Notes: generated by a model from the sequence alone, not told the origin. DNA of 64,000 nucleotides from Arthrobacter sp. PsM3 (GCF_030433895.1 NZ_JARUXE010000013.1:43303-107302), one strand, 5' to 3'. Numbered from the stretch's first letter, positions 8,133-16,580 are shown. Program-made: numbers and translations.

Positions 8133-10268
8133 TTAAACCACGGTCAGCGTGATCGTCGAACCCTCGGGGACGCTCTTGTTCACCGGATCCTGGGCGCGGA
8201 CCGTTCCAAAGAATCCGCCCAGGATGTCATCGATCTTGACCTTGAAGCCGAGTTGCTCCAAGGCTTTCTGGGCCTCCGAAGCCTGTTTCCCGATGAAACT
8301 TGGCACCTGGACGAGCTTCGGGCCCTTGGAAACGGTCAGGGTCACGGTACCGCCCTTGGTCAGATTGCCGGAAGCCGGGTCCTGCGCCACCACGGAGCCC
8401 TTGGGCACCGTGCGGTCGAAGACGGTCTCGGGAGCGACCACGGCTTTCAGGCCGGCGGCGTCGATGGCCTTGACCGCGTCACCCTGCTCCTGGCCGCGCA
8501 CGTCCGGGACCGGGATGGGTTGCGGGCCCTTGGACACGGTGAGGTCCACGGGGGTGCCGTGCCGGACCGGGTTGCCCCTGCGCGGGGCCTGGGCCAGGAC
8601 GGTGCCGGCGGGGGCGGACTCATCAAAAGTTTCTGCGATCTGCCCCAGGGCCATGCCCGCGCCGTTGAGGGCCGTCTTCGCCTCGTCCAGGGACTTCCCG
8701 GTCAGTTCCGGCAGCGGAAACAGCTCGGGGCCCTTGGAGACCGCCAGGGAGACCGGCTGGAACTTCCGGATGACCTCCCCGGCCGCAGGTTCGGATCCGA
8801 CCACCAGCCCGGGGGCGACGCCGTCGTCGAAGACGTCCTTGGTGGTGGACTGGAAGCCGGCCGTGCGGAGGAGCTGCTGGGCCTCTGCCACTGTCTTGTT
8901 CGCGAGTTCCGGGATCGTGCCGGGGGAGCCCGGACCCATGCCGAAGAACCAGCCCGCGCCGCCGGCCAGCAGCGCCGCGACGACCAGCACGAGGATCCAG
9001 AGCAGGCCGCGGCGCCGCGGGCTCCCGTCGCGCAGGCTCCGGACCGGCGTGGCCGCGGCCTTCTGGCGTGCCTTCTCCTCGTCACGGTCCTGCTTGCGCT
9101 GTGCCCGCTTGCTGGCAGGAACTGCGGATCCCGGCCCCTGGTGGAACTGCCCCTGGTCAAACTGCCCGCCGGGGTACGGTGCCTCGTCCGGGGCGGACAG
9201 CGGGCCGTAGCCGGGGTGGCGCGGGGCCGCGGACATGACGGTGGTCGGGTTGCTGCCTCGGGAAATGAACTCCGTGGGCTGCTGCCGGGCGCCGATGACT
9301 TCGGTGGCGCCCTCGACGGTGCGCGGATCAGGGGCCGCCCCGGGGCGCCGGGCCGGCGGACTGGGGGCGGGCGGAACAACCGGCAGTGCCGGACGCGCGC
9401 CGGGCGGCTGCAGGTCGAGTTCGGCGTCGCTCAGGTTCGTCCGGATGTGCCGGAGCTCGGAGAGGAGGGCGTTGCCGTCGACGGGGCGTTTGTCGGGGTC
9501 ATTGGCGGTGCACCACTGGACGAGTTCGTCGATTTCGCCGGCAAGTCCCGGAACCAGCGCCGAGGGTGCGCCGACGGTTGAGTTGACGTGCTGGTAGGCG
9601 ACCTGGATGGGAACCTCGCCGTCGAACGGCTGCCGGCCGGTGATCATCTCGTAGAGCATGATCCCCACCGAGTAGATGTCACTGCGGGCGTCGGCCTGCC
9701 GGCCCAGCACCAGTTCGGGGGACAGGTACGCCACGGTGCCAATCAGGGCCCCGGTGCTGGTCGTCGTCGAGATGGCCCGGGCGAGTCCGAAGTCGCCGAG
9801 CTTGATCCGCCCGTCGTCGGCGATCAGCACATTTTCAGGCTTGATGTCGCGGTGAATGAGGCCGGCGTCGTGGGCCGCTCCAAGCCCCTCTACGACCGGA
9901 TCAATGAGCGCCAGGGCCAGGCGCGGCGGGAGCGCGCCCTTGTCCTTGAGGACATCGCGCAGGGTGTGGCCCCTGATGTACTCCATCACCAGGTAGGCCA
10001 CCCGGTCATCCTCGCCCTGGTCCAGCACCCCCACGACATGGGGGTGCGACAGCCGGGCGGCGGCCTTGGCCTCGCGGCCCAGGCGGTCAAGGAACTGCGG
10101 GTCTCCGGCCATGTGGGGGTGCAGCACCTTCAGTGCCACATCGCGCTCCAGCCGGCGGTCGGTGGCCACATAGACAGTGGACATCCCGCCGCGGGCGAGC
10201 CTGGACTGAATCAGGTACCGGCCATCCACCAGAGTGCCAACGAGAGGGTCCGACGAGTAATCCTGCAC
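8133..10268 (-). CDS. Serine/threonine protein kinase with four PASTA domains
   Basis: A 711-residue PknB-type receptor kinase. The cytoplasmic kinase domain (about residues 17-275) has a glycine loop ARGGMSTVY, Lys47 in VALKV, the catalytic loop HRDIKPENVL (Asp141), DFG at 159-161 and a Thr/Ser-rich activation segment. A long proline-rich linker leads to one TM helix near residues 419-440. Four PASTA repeats follow outside the cell and bind muropeptide or lipid II in this family. The position between aroG and the Rv2175c homologue equals M. tuberculosis pknL, but pknL lacks PASTA repeats. It starts at GTG 10268 with TAGGAT six bases upstream. Confidence 0.95.
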   Translation of the reverse strand: MQDYSSDPLVGTLVDGRYLIQSRLARGGMSTVYVATDRRLERDVALKVLHPHMAGDPQFLDRLGREAKAAARLSHPHVVGVLDQGEDDRVAYLVMEYIRGHTLRDVLKDKGALPPRLALALIDPVVEGLGAAHDAGLIHRDIKPENVLIADDGRIKLGDFGLARAISTTTSTGALIGTVAYLSPELVLGRQADARSDIYSVGIMLYEMITGRQPFDGEVPIQVAYQHVNSTVGAPSALVPGLAGEIDELVQWCTANDPDKRPVDGNALLSELRHIRTNLSDAELDLQPPGARPALPVVPPAPSPPARRPGAAPDPRTVEGATEVIGARQQPTEFISRGSNPTTVMSAAPRHPGYGPLSAPDEAPYPGGQFDQGQFHQGPGSAVPASKRAQRKQDRDEEKARQKAAATPVRSLRDGSPRRRGLLWILVLVVAALLAGGAGWFFGMGPGSPGTIPELANKTVAEAQQLLRTAGFQSTTKDVFDDGVAPGLVVGSEPAAGEVIRKFQPVSLAVSKGPELFPLPELTGKSLDEAKTALNGAGMALGQIAETFDESAPAGTVLAQAPRRGNPVRHGTPVDLTVSKGPQPIPVPDVRGQEQGDAVKAIDAAGLKAVVAPETVFDRTVPKGSVVAQDPASGNLTKGGTVTLTVSKGPKLVQVPSFIGKQASEAQKALEQLGFKVKIDDILGGFFGTVRAQDPVNKSVPEGSTITLTVV

Positions 10269-10274
10269 TATACG

Positions 10275-10280
10275 ATCCTA
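10275..10280 (-). promoter_or_regulatory. -10 box of leaderless kinase promoter
   Basis: On the minus strand TAGGAT is followed by six bases (CGTATA) and then the GTG start at 10268. No Shine-Dalgarno is present, so leaderless initiation is inferred. Confidence 0.55.
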
Positions 10281-10291
10281 ATCGCTGCACG

Positions 10292-10330
10292 GATACGGGC
10301 CCGAATCGACAAGCGATCCGGGCCCGTATC
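10292..10330 (-). terminator. Stem-loop after LysM hydrolase gene
   Basis: GATACGGGCCCG (10292-10303) pairs with CGGGCCCGTATC (10319-10330), a perfect 12-bp stem with a 15-base loop. It lies downstream of the leftward LysM gene and just before the kinase promoter. No T-run. Confidence 0.55.
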
Positions 10331-10391
10331 GTTATGCTCCAGCGCCTGGCCGGCGCGGGTGGTCGCCGCGGCGGCGGCTGTCCGGGGCTCC

Positions 10392-11777
10392 CTAGCTGAA
10401 GGTCTTCTGGTGAGCCTTGATGGACGCCACGTAGAGCTTGGTGTCGTCATACATGCCGTACTTGCTGACCGAGTACTGGCCCTGGTAGTAGCCCGCGATG
10501 GCCGTGTCCAGGTCCTCGCTGGTGCGCACCAGCTGGCGGATGATCGCGACGCCGGCAGTGACGTTGTCGTACGGGTCCAGCAGGTTCAGCGGGCGCCCCA
10601 CGAGGTCTGAAGCCCACTCACCCGAGGACGGGATGACCTGCATGGTGCCGATGGCGTTGGCGGGGGAGACCGAACGGTGGTTGAAGCCCGATTCCTGGTA
10701 GGCGAAGGCCAGGGCCAGGGACGGATCGACGCCCATGCGGCGGGCGGTGTCCGCCACGATCGCCTTCATTTCCTCCCGGCTGGGCACCGGTGAGGCGTTC
10801 AGCAGGGCCTTGTTCTCGTTGGCCGAGTTGACCACGGCGGCCGGGTAGGTGAAGCCGAGGAAGGTGCTCGGGACGAGCGGCGTCACCGTGGCCGCGGGCG
10901 GGGTGGAAGCCGGGGCAATGGACGTTCCCGGAAGCGCGAGCTTCTGGCCGGGGTAGATGATGCTGCTCATCGTCAGCCGGTTGGCGGAGAGGACATCGGC
11001 GAGCTTGACGCCGTTCCTGGCCGCAATGCCGGAGAGCGTGTCGCCGGACTTGATGGTGTAGGAACCCGGGGCGGGGGCGGCCGGGGTCGAGGCTGGCGCC
11101 ACCGGGGCGGGGGCGGCCGGGGCTGACGGCGCGGGCGCTGCAGTGCTGCCGCCGATCTTGATCTGCTGGCCGGGGTAGATGATGGAACCCAGGTTGAGCC
11201 CGTTCCAGCCGAAGACCTCGGAGAGCTTGACGCCAAGGCGAGCCGCGATGGCGCCGAGGGTGTCGCCCGATTTTACGGTGTAGACGCTGCCGCCGGCAGC
11301 GGCCGCCGTCGGGGCCGGTGCAGCCGGGGCCTGCGGTTCCGGCGCTGCGCCCGGGGCGCCGAGCCTGATCTTCTGCCCGGGGTAGATGATCGTGTTGGCC
11401 TGCAGCTCGTTCAACGCCAGGACGGCGTAGGTGTCCAGACCGAACTTGCCGGCAATCCCGCTGATGGTGTCACCGCGGGCGACTGTGTACTCGGCCGGGG
11501 CAGCGACCTGGGCGGGACGGAAGGCGGAGGGGACGGCCGACGGGACGGAGCCGGCCGGAATCAGGGCCGAAGCGAGCGGGCGGGCCGACTGGGACTGGGC
11601 CTGGGCCTGCATGGCTGCAGCCAGCGTGGCGGGGATGACCCGGGGCCGGGACTCCGCGGCAGCCGGCTGCGCGATCGCCAAAGAAGAAAGAACGACGGCG
11701 GGAAGGGCCGCCGTCGTAGCCGCTATCATCGGCAGGCTGTGCCTCGCAGTGGGCTTTGGCGAACGTGACGTCGTCAT
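10392..11777 (-). CDS. Secreted LysM-repeat lytic transglycosylase-like protein
   Basis: A 461-residue exported wall hydrolase. A basic N-terminus plus hydrophobic segment ends in AAAES near residue 42 (signal peptide). Three LysM peptidoglycan-binding modules follow at about 97-139, 166-208 and 240-282, separated by Ala/Pro linkers. A C-terminal SLT-type domain (about 337-461) carries the expected catalytic Glu362 in YQESGFN and the NAIGTMQVIPS block. ATG 11777 is chosen because AGAGGA lies eight bases upstream; an earlier in-frame start would extend the signal peptide needlessly. It probably cleaves glycan strands during growth. It is adjacent to a PASTA kinase but is probably a separate transcript. 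Confidence 0.92.
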   Translation of the reverse strand: MTTSRSPKPTARHSLPMIAATTAALPAVVLSSLAIAQPAAAESRPRVIPATLAAAMQAQAQSQSARPLASALIPAGSVPSAVPSAFRPAQVAAPAEYTVARGDTISGIAGKFGLDTYAVLALNELQANTIIYPGQKIRLGAPGAAPEPQAPAAPAPTAAAAGGSVYTVKSGDTLGAIAARLGVKLSEVFGWNGLNLGSIIYPGQQIKIGGSTAAPAPSAPAAPAPVAPASTPAAPAPGSYTIKSGDTLSGIAARNGVKLADVLSANRLTMSSIIYPGQKLALPGTSIAPASTPPAATVTPLVPSTFLGFTYPAAVVNSANENKALLNASPVPSREEMKAIVADTARRMGVDPSLALAFAYQESGFNHRSVSPANAIGTMQVIPSSGEWASDLVGRPLNLLDPYDNVTAGVAIIRQLVRTSEDLDTAIAGYYQGQYSVSKYGMYDDTKLYVASIKAHQKTFS

Positions 11778-11821
11778 GGGAAAGGTCCTCTTCTCAGCGG
11801 CGAACGCTGCGGGTCTGGCCG

Positions 11822-11865
11822 GCATTACTCGTGTTAACAGTGTGACTCAAGTGATTACTGTTACA
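11822..11865 (-). promoter_or_regulatory. Candidate promoter with inverted repeat upstream of LysM gene
   Basis: On the minus strand TTGAGT (11850-11845), a 17-base spacer and TAATGC (11827-11822) form a weak promoter. It is overlapped by an imperfect palindrome, TGTTAACAGT (11832-11841) with ACTGTTACA (11857-11865), that could be an operator. No regulator is identified. Confidence 0.3.
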
Positions 11866-12083
11866 AATGTGGTCTATGTGAATCTCTCATGAATTGGGAA
11901 TTAGCACAAGAACTGTTTGACATTCCGCAAAGAGGGGTTGCTGGAGTGTCGGGGTGAGCAGCCGGCGACGCGGCCGGAAAGCGGCGCCCGGAGGGTCTGC
12001 ATTGATACGGGCGGGCGCCGGGCTCCCTTTGCCGGGTGGGTGCCGACTAGGCGGTGAGGCTCCCGGCATGGCAATCTTGATCC

Positions 12084-12437
12084 GTGAGTAATGTAGAAAG
12101 CCTTGTGGGCGAATGGCTGCCCTTGCCCGATGTCGCACAGCTTCTGAACGTTTCGATTACAAAGGTCCATGCGCTCCTTGACGAACGTGCGCTGGCGGCA
12201 TTGCGGGTCGGTGAGCGCCGGATCCGCTGCGTTCCCGCCGACTTCATCCAGGACGGCCATCCCGTCGACAGCCTTAAGGGGACGATCGTTGTTCTCGCGG
12301 ACGCCGGCTATTCCGACGAGGAACTCATCACCTGGCTGTTTACCGCGGATGAATCCCTGCGCGGCCGTCCGATCGATGCCCTGCGTGAGGGGCGCAAAAC
12401 GGAAATCCGGCGCCGGGCGCAGTCCCTGGCCTGGTAG
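12084..12437 (+). CDS. Rv2175c-family DNA-binding protein
   Basis: A 117-residue protein with an N-terminal winged helix-turn-helix (LPLPDVAQLLNVSITKVHALL, about residues 12-32) and the C-terminal extension typical of the family (VLADAGYSDEELITWLFT to RAQSLAW). In M. tuberculosis the homologue is phosphorylated by PknL and loses DNA binding. The gene keeps its position two genes from a kinase here, so the partnership may be preserved. It starts at GTG 12084. CAATCT lies exactly six bases upstream and no Shine-Dalgarno is seen, so it may be leaderless. DNA targets are unknown. Confidence 0.88.
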   Translation: MSNVESLVGEWLPLPDVAQLLNVSITKVHALLDERALAALRVGERRIRCVPADFIQDGHPVDSLKGTIVVLADAGYSDEELITWLFTADESLRGRPIDALREGRKTEIRRRAQSLAW

Positions 12438-12483
12438 CCGCCGGCGACCTAACAGTTCCTTGCTGGCGCGGTCCTTGATTTAC

Positions 12484-12520
12484 GCAGGCCCCGTACCGTG
12501 AATACCGGTGCGGGGCCTGC
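12484..12520. terminator. GC-rich stem-loop between convergent genes
   Basis: GCAGGCCCCG (12484-12493) pairs with CGGGGCCTGC (12511-12520), extended by ACCG/CCGGT. It lies between the Rv2175c homologue (+) and the polyprenyl synthase (-). No strong T-run. Confidence 0.65.
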
Positions 12521-12582
12521 GTTGTCGGTGCGGCAGGTTTAGGGCGCGGCGGGTTTTGGGGTGCAGCCGGGTTGCGGGCGGC

Positions 12583-13677
12583 TCAGGCCGCGCGGCTGAC
12601 CGTGGCCTCGGCCAGCTTCCGGAGCGCCGTCTTGGGCAGTTCGTCCAGCGGCAGGAGATCCAGGGCGGCGAAGGCTGCGCGGCCGAAGTCCTCGATCAGT
12701 ACTTCGGTCGCCTGGAGTGCGCCGCAATCGGAGATGATCCGGCGGATCTCGTCTACGTCGGCATCCACCAGCCCGGGGCTGCCCAGCTTCGCGTCGATGA
12801 AGGCCGACTCGGCAGGGCTGGCCAGGTCCAGGGCGAAGGCGATCAGCACGGTCCGCTTTCCTTCACGGAGATCGTCCCCCGCCGGTTTGCCGGTGGTCAC
12901 CGGATCGCCGAATACTCCCAGAACGTCGTCGCGGAGCTGGAAGGCCTCGCCCAGCGGGAGGGCGAACGCCGAGTATCCGCGCAGCAGCTCGTCATGGGCG
13001 CCGGCCAGGGCGCCGCCCAAAGCCAGCGGATGTTCCGTGGAGTACTTGGCGGACTTGAAACGGATGATGGACTGGGCGCGGCTGACCGCTCCGGCGCGGT
13101 CCCGTTTGGGCCCGGCGACTTCCTCGAGGATGTCGAGATACTGACCCGCCATGACCTCGGCGCGCATCAGGTTGAAGATGAGCCGTGCCCGGCTCCCGGA
13201 AGCTGCACTCTCCCCGATTTCGGTAAACGACTCCTCGCTGAAGGACAGGCACAGGTCGCCGGTGAGAATAGCGGCAGCGTGGCCGAACCGTTCGCTGTCC
13301 AGCGCCCAGCCCTGCGTCTCGTGCAGCTCGCTGAAGCGCCGGTGCACGCTGGGGCCGCCCCTGCGGGTGTCAGAGCGGTCGATGATGTCGTCGTGGATCA
13401 GGGCCGCGGCCTGGAAGAGTTCCAGCGCAGAACCTGCGGTCACCACCTCGTTCGCTCCCGCCTCGCCGCCCGCGCCCCGCCAGCCCCAGTAGCACATGAG
13501 GGCCCGCATCCGTTTTCCGCCCGTGACCAGGTTCGAGATGGATCCCATCAGCGGATCAATGTCCGGGGAGATCGAGGACATCACAGACTGGCGCGTCGTC
13601 AGGAAATCTGTGAGCTTTCCGGCGACGGCGGCAACGAACGCAGCCTGCTCCAGGCGCAACTGCTCCGCGAGCGTCAC
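12583..13677 (-). CDS. Polyprenyl diphosphate synthase (IdsA2-like)
   Basis: A 364-residue trans-isoprenyl diphosphate synthase that elongates allylic diphosphates with isopentenyl diphosphate. The first aspartate-rich motif DDIID occurs at 96-100 with the following RRG. The second is DDVLGVFGD near 250-258. GKRMRA near residues 54-59 binds the isopentenyl substrate. Small residues before the first motif suggest a product of medium length (farnesyl to geranylgeranyl), but this is not certain. GTG 13677 overlaps the stop of the upstream lipoprotein gene by four bases (GTGA), implying coupling. The order kinase, Rv2175c, isoprenyl synthase matches the M. tuberculosis idsA2 region. Confidence 0.92.
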   Translation of the reverse strand: MTLAEQLRLEQAAFVAAVAGKLTDFLTTRQSVMSSISPDIDPLMGSISNLVTGGKRMRALMCYWGWRGAGGEAGANEVVTAGSALELFQAAALIHDDIIDRSDTRRGGPSVHRRFSELHETQGWALDSERFGHAAAILTGDLCLSFSEESFTEIGESAASGSRARLIFNLMRAEVMAGQYLDILEEVAGPKRDRAGAVSRAQSIIRFKSAKYSTEHPLALGGALAGAHDELLRGYSAFALPLGEAFQLRDDVLGVFGDPVTTGKPAGDDLREGKRTVLIAFALDLASPAESAFIDAKLGSPGLVDADVDEIRRIISDCGALQATEVLIEDFGRAAFAALDLLPLDELPKTALRKLAEATVSRAA

Positions 13678-14207
13678 TTGACGGACTCGGCGGCAACGTT
13701 CGCCCCGATGGTGAAGGTGGATACGCCGGCGGATTCCACCACCGAGATGTTGACCGTTTCGTTGTCACCGCGGAGGAAGTCCTTGGACGGCACCGCTCCC
13801 ACCGTTTCCCCCGGAACCGCCGTAAAGCCCTGGGCAACAAGTTCCTTTGTATAAAAGGCGAGCACCTCGGCCGCGGGAGCGGAGATGCTGCCCACCAGCG
13901 CCACGGTCGCGGGTGCCGTGGTCTTGTCAAAGCTGCTGGAAACAACCTTTGCCCCCGGCATCACCGGCAGTAGCTTCTCCGGAAAACCGGGCACCATGGC
14001 GCCGACGGTGGCCGACGTGCCGGGTTCGGCGGAGGGGCTGGCCGGCGCCGTAGTCGAAGGCTGGGCCGCGGTTGGCGCAGCCGAAGCCGACGGGGAGCCC
14101 GAGGAAGCGGTCCCGGGGTTGGCGGGCGTACATGCGGCCAGGGCCATCAGCGTGCCCGCCGCCAGAACAGCTGCCGCAGCACGTTTGCTCGGTCCAAATA
14201 CCTTCAC
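13674..14207 (-). CDS. Putative lipoprotein of unknown function
   Basis: A 177-residue exported protein. A basic start and hydrophobic core lead to the lipobox LAAC, with lipidation expected on Cys25. A Ser/Thr/Ala/Pro-rich linker runs to about residue 65, and a compact C-terminal domain of ~110 residues follows. No family is recognised for that domain. The start at GTG 14207 has a strong AGGAGGAA upstream. It is translationally coupled to the polyprenyl synthase downstream and divergent from dinB, from which it is separated by only ~75 bases. Confidence 0.82.
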   Translation of the reverse strand: MKVFGPSKRAAAAVLAAGTLMALAACTPANPGTASSGSPSASAAPTAAQPSTTAPASPSAEPGTSATVGAMVPGFPEKLLPVMPGAKVVSSSFDKTTAPATVALVGSISAPAAEVLAFYTKELVAQGFTAVPGETVGAVPSKDFLRGDNETVNISVVESAGVSTFTIGANVAAESVK

Positions 14208-14268
14208 AGGGACTTTCCTCCTGGGGTTGACGCCGGATTCAGCCTCCAGTTTAGTCAGTCCCGGGGCA

Positions 14269-14274
14269 TAGGAT
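14269..14274 (+). promoter_or_regulatory. -10 box of leaderless dinB promoter
   Basis: TAGGAT lies seven bases before GTG 14282, with no Shine-Dalgarno near the start. No LexA-type SOS box was seen in the short spacer. Confidence 0.5.
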
Positions 14275-14281
14275 TGAAGTC

Positions 14282-15544
14282 GTGCGGCCGGACCAGGATA
14301 AACAGCAGCGGGAGCAGCCTCCCCAGGACGCAGCCAGGCGGCCCAGCGAGGCCCACTTGCGCGAGCTCCGGCGAAGCAGCATCATGCACGTGGACATGGA
14401 TGCATTCTTTGTCTCCGTGGAACTGCGCAGCCGTCCGGCACTCGTCGGCAAACCCGTCATCGTGGGTTACCCCGCCGACCGTTCCGTCGTACTGTCCGCC
14501 TCCTACGAAGCGCGGCGCTTTGGCGTCAAGTCCGCCATGCCGATGGTGGTTGCCATGCGGATGTGTCCCTCCGCCGTCGTGATCGAGCCCCGGCACAAGC
14601 TTTACTACGAGGTTTCAGGCCAGATCATGGACATCTTCGGTTCGATTACCGAACTCGTGGAGCCCCTCAGCGTGGACGAGGCCTTCCTCGACGTCGGGGG
14701 AGCGATCCGGCGGCTGGGTCCGCCCCGCCGGATCGGTGAACTCATCCGCACCCGTGTCCGCAGCGAGCTGGGCATCACCGCCTCCGTGGGGATTGCCGCC
14801 AGCAAGTTCGTGGCGAAGATTGCTTCCACCCGGTGCAAGCCGAACGGGCTCCTGCTCATCGGCCCGGAAGAGACGGTCCCGTACCTGCACAGCCTGCCGG
14901 TCAGTGCCCTCTGGGGTGTCGGGGCCAAGACCGTCGAGGTGCTCTCACGGATGGGCATCCGGACCGTCGCGGACGTCGCGGCCTCCCCGCTGCCGTCACT
15001 TCGGAAGGTGCTCGGCGCTTCCGGGGAACACGTTTACCGCCTGTCGTGGGGGATTGACCCCCGCCCGGTAACCCCGGTCCGGCTGGAGAAAAGCATCGGC
15101 GCGGAAGAGACCTTCGCGGTGGACACCGCGGACGAGGCGCTGCTGCACCGGGAACTGCTGCGCCTCTCGCACCGGACGGCGGAGCGGCTCCGCAGCGCCG
15201 GCATGCACGCCCGGACCGTCGCCCTTAAGCTGCGCTATGCGGATTTCTCCACGATCACCCGCAGCCGGACGGTCAGCACCCCGATCGACAGCGCCCAACT
15301 GCTGTACGCCGTCGCCGTCCAGCTGCTCGAATCAGTCGGCGACCGCCCCATGACCGTCCGTCTGGTGGGGATCAGGGCCGAACAGCTCGAGGAGGCCGCC
15401 CAGGCGCCGCTGCAGCTGAGCCTTGACCGCAGGGATGACAACTGGCGCGCCGCCGAGCAGGTCCTGGACCAGGTGACCCGCAAATTTGGCACCAAATCGG
15501 TGCTTCCGGCCCGGCTGCTGGACCCCGGGGGCAACCCGGGCTGA
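14282..15544 (+). CDS. dinB: DNA polymerase IV (Y-family)
   Basis: A 420-residue error-prone translesion polymerase. The palm motif HVDMDAFFVSVE (metal Asp38) and SVDEAFLDV supply the catalytic acids; GITASVGIAASKFVAKIAS is the second conserved palm block. A helix-hairpin-helix segment (ALWGVGAKTVEVLSRMGI) and a little-finger domain follow. About 33 hydrophilic residues precede the palm. A start further in (for example the ATG at residue 35) would begin directly at the palm, but the TAGGAT spacing favours GTG 14282. The C-terminus does not end in an obvious beta-clamp peptide of the QLxLF type, although LQLSLD occurs near residue 380. Confidence 0.94.
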   Translation: MRPDQDKQQREQPPQDAARRPSEAHLRELRRSSIMHVDMDAFFVSVELRSRPALVGKPVIVGYPADRSVVLSASYEARRFGVKSAMPMVVAMRMCPSAVVIEPRHKLYYEVSGQIMDIFGSITELVEPLSVDEAFLDVGGAIRRLGPPRRIGELIRTRVRSELGITASVGIAASKFVAKIASTRCKPNGLLLIGPEETVPYLHSLPVSALWGVGAKTVEVLSRMGIRTVADVAASPLPSLRKVLGASGEHVYRLSWGIDPRPVTPVRLEKSIGAEETFAVDTADEALLHRELLRLSHRTAERLRSAGMHARTVALKLRYADFSTITRSRTVSTPIDSAQLLYAVAVQLLESVGDRPMTVRLVGIRAEQLEEAAQAPLQLSLDRRDDNWRAAEQVLDQVTRKFGTKSVLPARLLDPGGNPG

Positions 15545-15736
15545 CCCCGGGGTTCCCGCTCACTCCTGGATGAAGTCAAGAGGACGTTAGGCATCTTTCA
15601 GAACAGGGCGCGACAAACTATCCTTATTTATACGTAGATTTAGTACGACTGGATCGAGCGTTCGGACTAATGCATGACCAGCTGATCGCCCCGGAAGGGG
15701 TTGTGGAATCCCAAATTCGACCAACGACGGCCATTG

Positions 15737-15762
15737 GGAACCACACGGGAATCCCGCACGTT
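15737..15762 (+). promoter_or_regulatory. Candidate SigR/SigH-type (redox ECF) promoter
   Basis: GGAAC (15737-15741), exactly 18 bases, then GTT (15760-15762). This matches the actinobacterial SigR/SigH consensus GGAAY-N18-GTT and would give a leader of ~55 bases to the DUF3040 gene. An AT-rich segment at 15619-15650 may hold another promoter. The rest of 15545-15821 shows nothing else. Confidence 0.35.
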
Positions 15763-15821
15763 GTGGGTTTAGTGACACTGGCCGCGTCAGTCTGGACGTT
15801 GGCCTACTTAAGGAGGTCGTG

Positions 15822-16196
15822 ATGCCGCTCTCGGAGCACGAACAGAAGTTGCTGGAGCAACTTGAGAAGCAGCTGCATGAAGACGATCCCAAGTTCGCCA
15901 GCACCATGGGCTCGGACGCGGGACGTTCATTCTCAACCCGCCATCTGGTGATCGGCGTCCTGGCCACCCTCGCCGGCGTCGTGCTACTGCTCTTTGGCGT
16001 GACGATCCAGAGCATCTTCGTAGGAGTCCTGGGCTTCGTCGTGATGGGCGCGGGCGTGTACTACGCAACCATGCGTGGTGCGGCCGCGGGCAAAGCCAAA
16101 GCCGCAGGGGCAGCCCGGAAGTCCGGGAAGCCCAGGAGTTCGTTCATGAGCAATCTCGAGGAACGCTGGGACGAGAGGCACCGCGGGGAGTCCTGA
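15822..16196 (+). CDS. DUF3040 membrane protein
   Basis: A 124-residue member of the DUF3040 family. It begins PLSEHEQKLLEQLEKQL, a charged N-terminal helix, followed by two membrane helices (about 45-65 and 68-85) and a basic tail rich in Lys, Ala and Gly. It is expected to sit in the cytoplasmic membrane with both ends inside. ATG 15822 is chosen over GTG 15819 because AGGAGG (15811-15816) is at ideal spacing. The family commonly lies just upstream of mraZ in actinobacteria, as here, but its function is not known. Confidence 0.9.
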   Translation: MPLSEHEQKLLEQLEKQLHEDDPKFASTMGSDAGRSFSTRHLVIGVLATLAGVVLLLFGVTIQSIFVGVLGFVVMGAGVYYATMRGAAAGKAKAAGAARKSGKPRSSFMSNLEERWDERHRGES

Positions 16197-16280
16197 CCGC
16201 CCGGCCGGCGCACCCGCGCTCCAGAACCCGACCTCCAGCCCCCGCGCCCCACTTTCCACCACGGCTGGACCCACGTGGCA

Positions 16281-16308
16281 CAAAAGACCCGCTTCGGCGG
16301 GTCTTTTG
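16281..16308 (+). terminator. Intrinsic terminator after DUF3040 gene
   Basis: CAAAAGACCCGC (16281-16292), loop TTCG, GCGGGTCTTTTG (16297-16308). A perfect 12-bp stem with a TTCG tetraloop and T-run. Confidence 0.92.
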
Positions 16309-16372
16309 CCGTTAACGACGGCAGAACACGCGTTCTTCGCCGGACAGGGCGCCGCAGCGCCCTCCTCCAATG

Positions 16373-16427
16373 CCCTCCCCGGGCCCTCCCCGGGCCCTCC
16401 CCGGGCCCTCCCCGGGCCCTGCCCGGA
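16373..16427. repeat. 11-bp GC-rich tandem repeat (minisatellite)
   Basis: Four perfect copies of CCCTCCCCGGG (16373-16416) plus one degenerate copy (16417-16427). Each unit contains the self-complementary CCCGGG core across its junctions. The repeat lies in the ~370-base gap between the DUF3040 terminator and the mraZ start, ~150 bases before the mraZ promoter. The rest of the gap up to 16580 shows no gene. Confidence 0.92.
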
Positions 16428-16580
16428 CCCGCCGGCCCCTTCCGGGCCCCCGCGCGCAGCCCGCCCGCCGCGGTCCCCGGCGATCCCTCCACTGCGCGCC
16501 ACCAGGCCTGGTTCCCCGCCATTGCAGGGAGCCGGGCCCGGCTTGCAGCACAAATTGACGCAGAAACGTTCGGCGTGTCG

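Noticed and set aside
14227..14274. TTGACG at 14227 as -35 for the dinB TAGGAT box
   Set aside because: The separation is 36 bases, far longer than the 16-19 used by sigma-70 type promoters.
16373..16427. CRISPR-like or coding repeat
   Set aside because: Units are contiguous with no spacers, and no open frame across them looks protein-like. It is a simple minisatellite.
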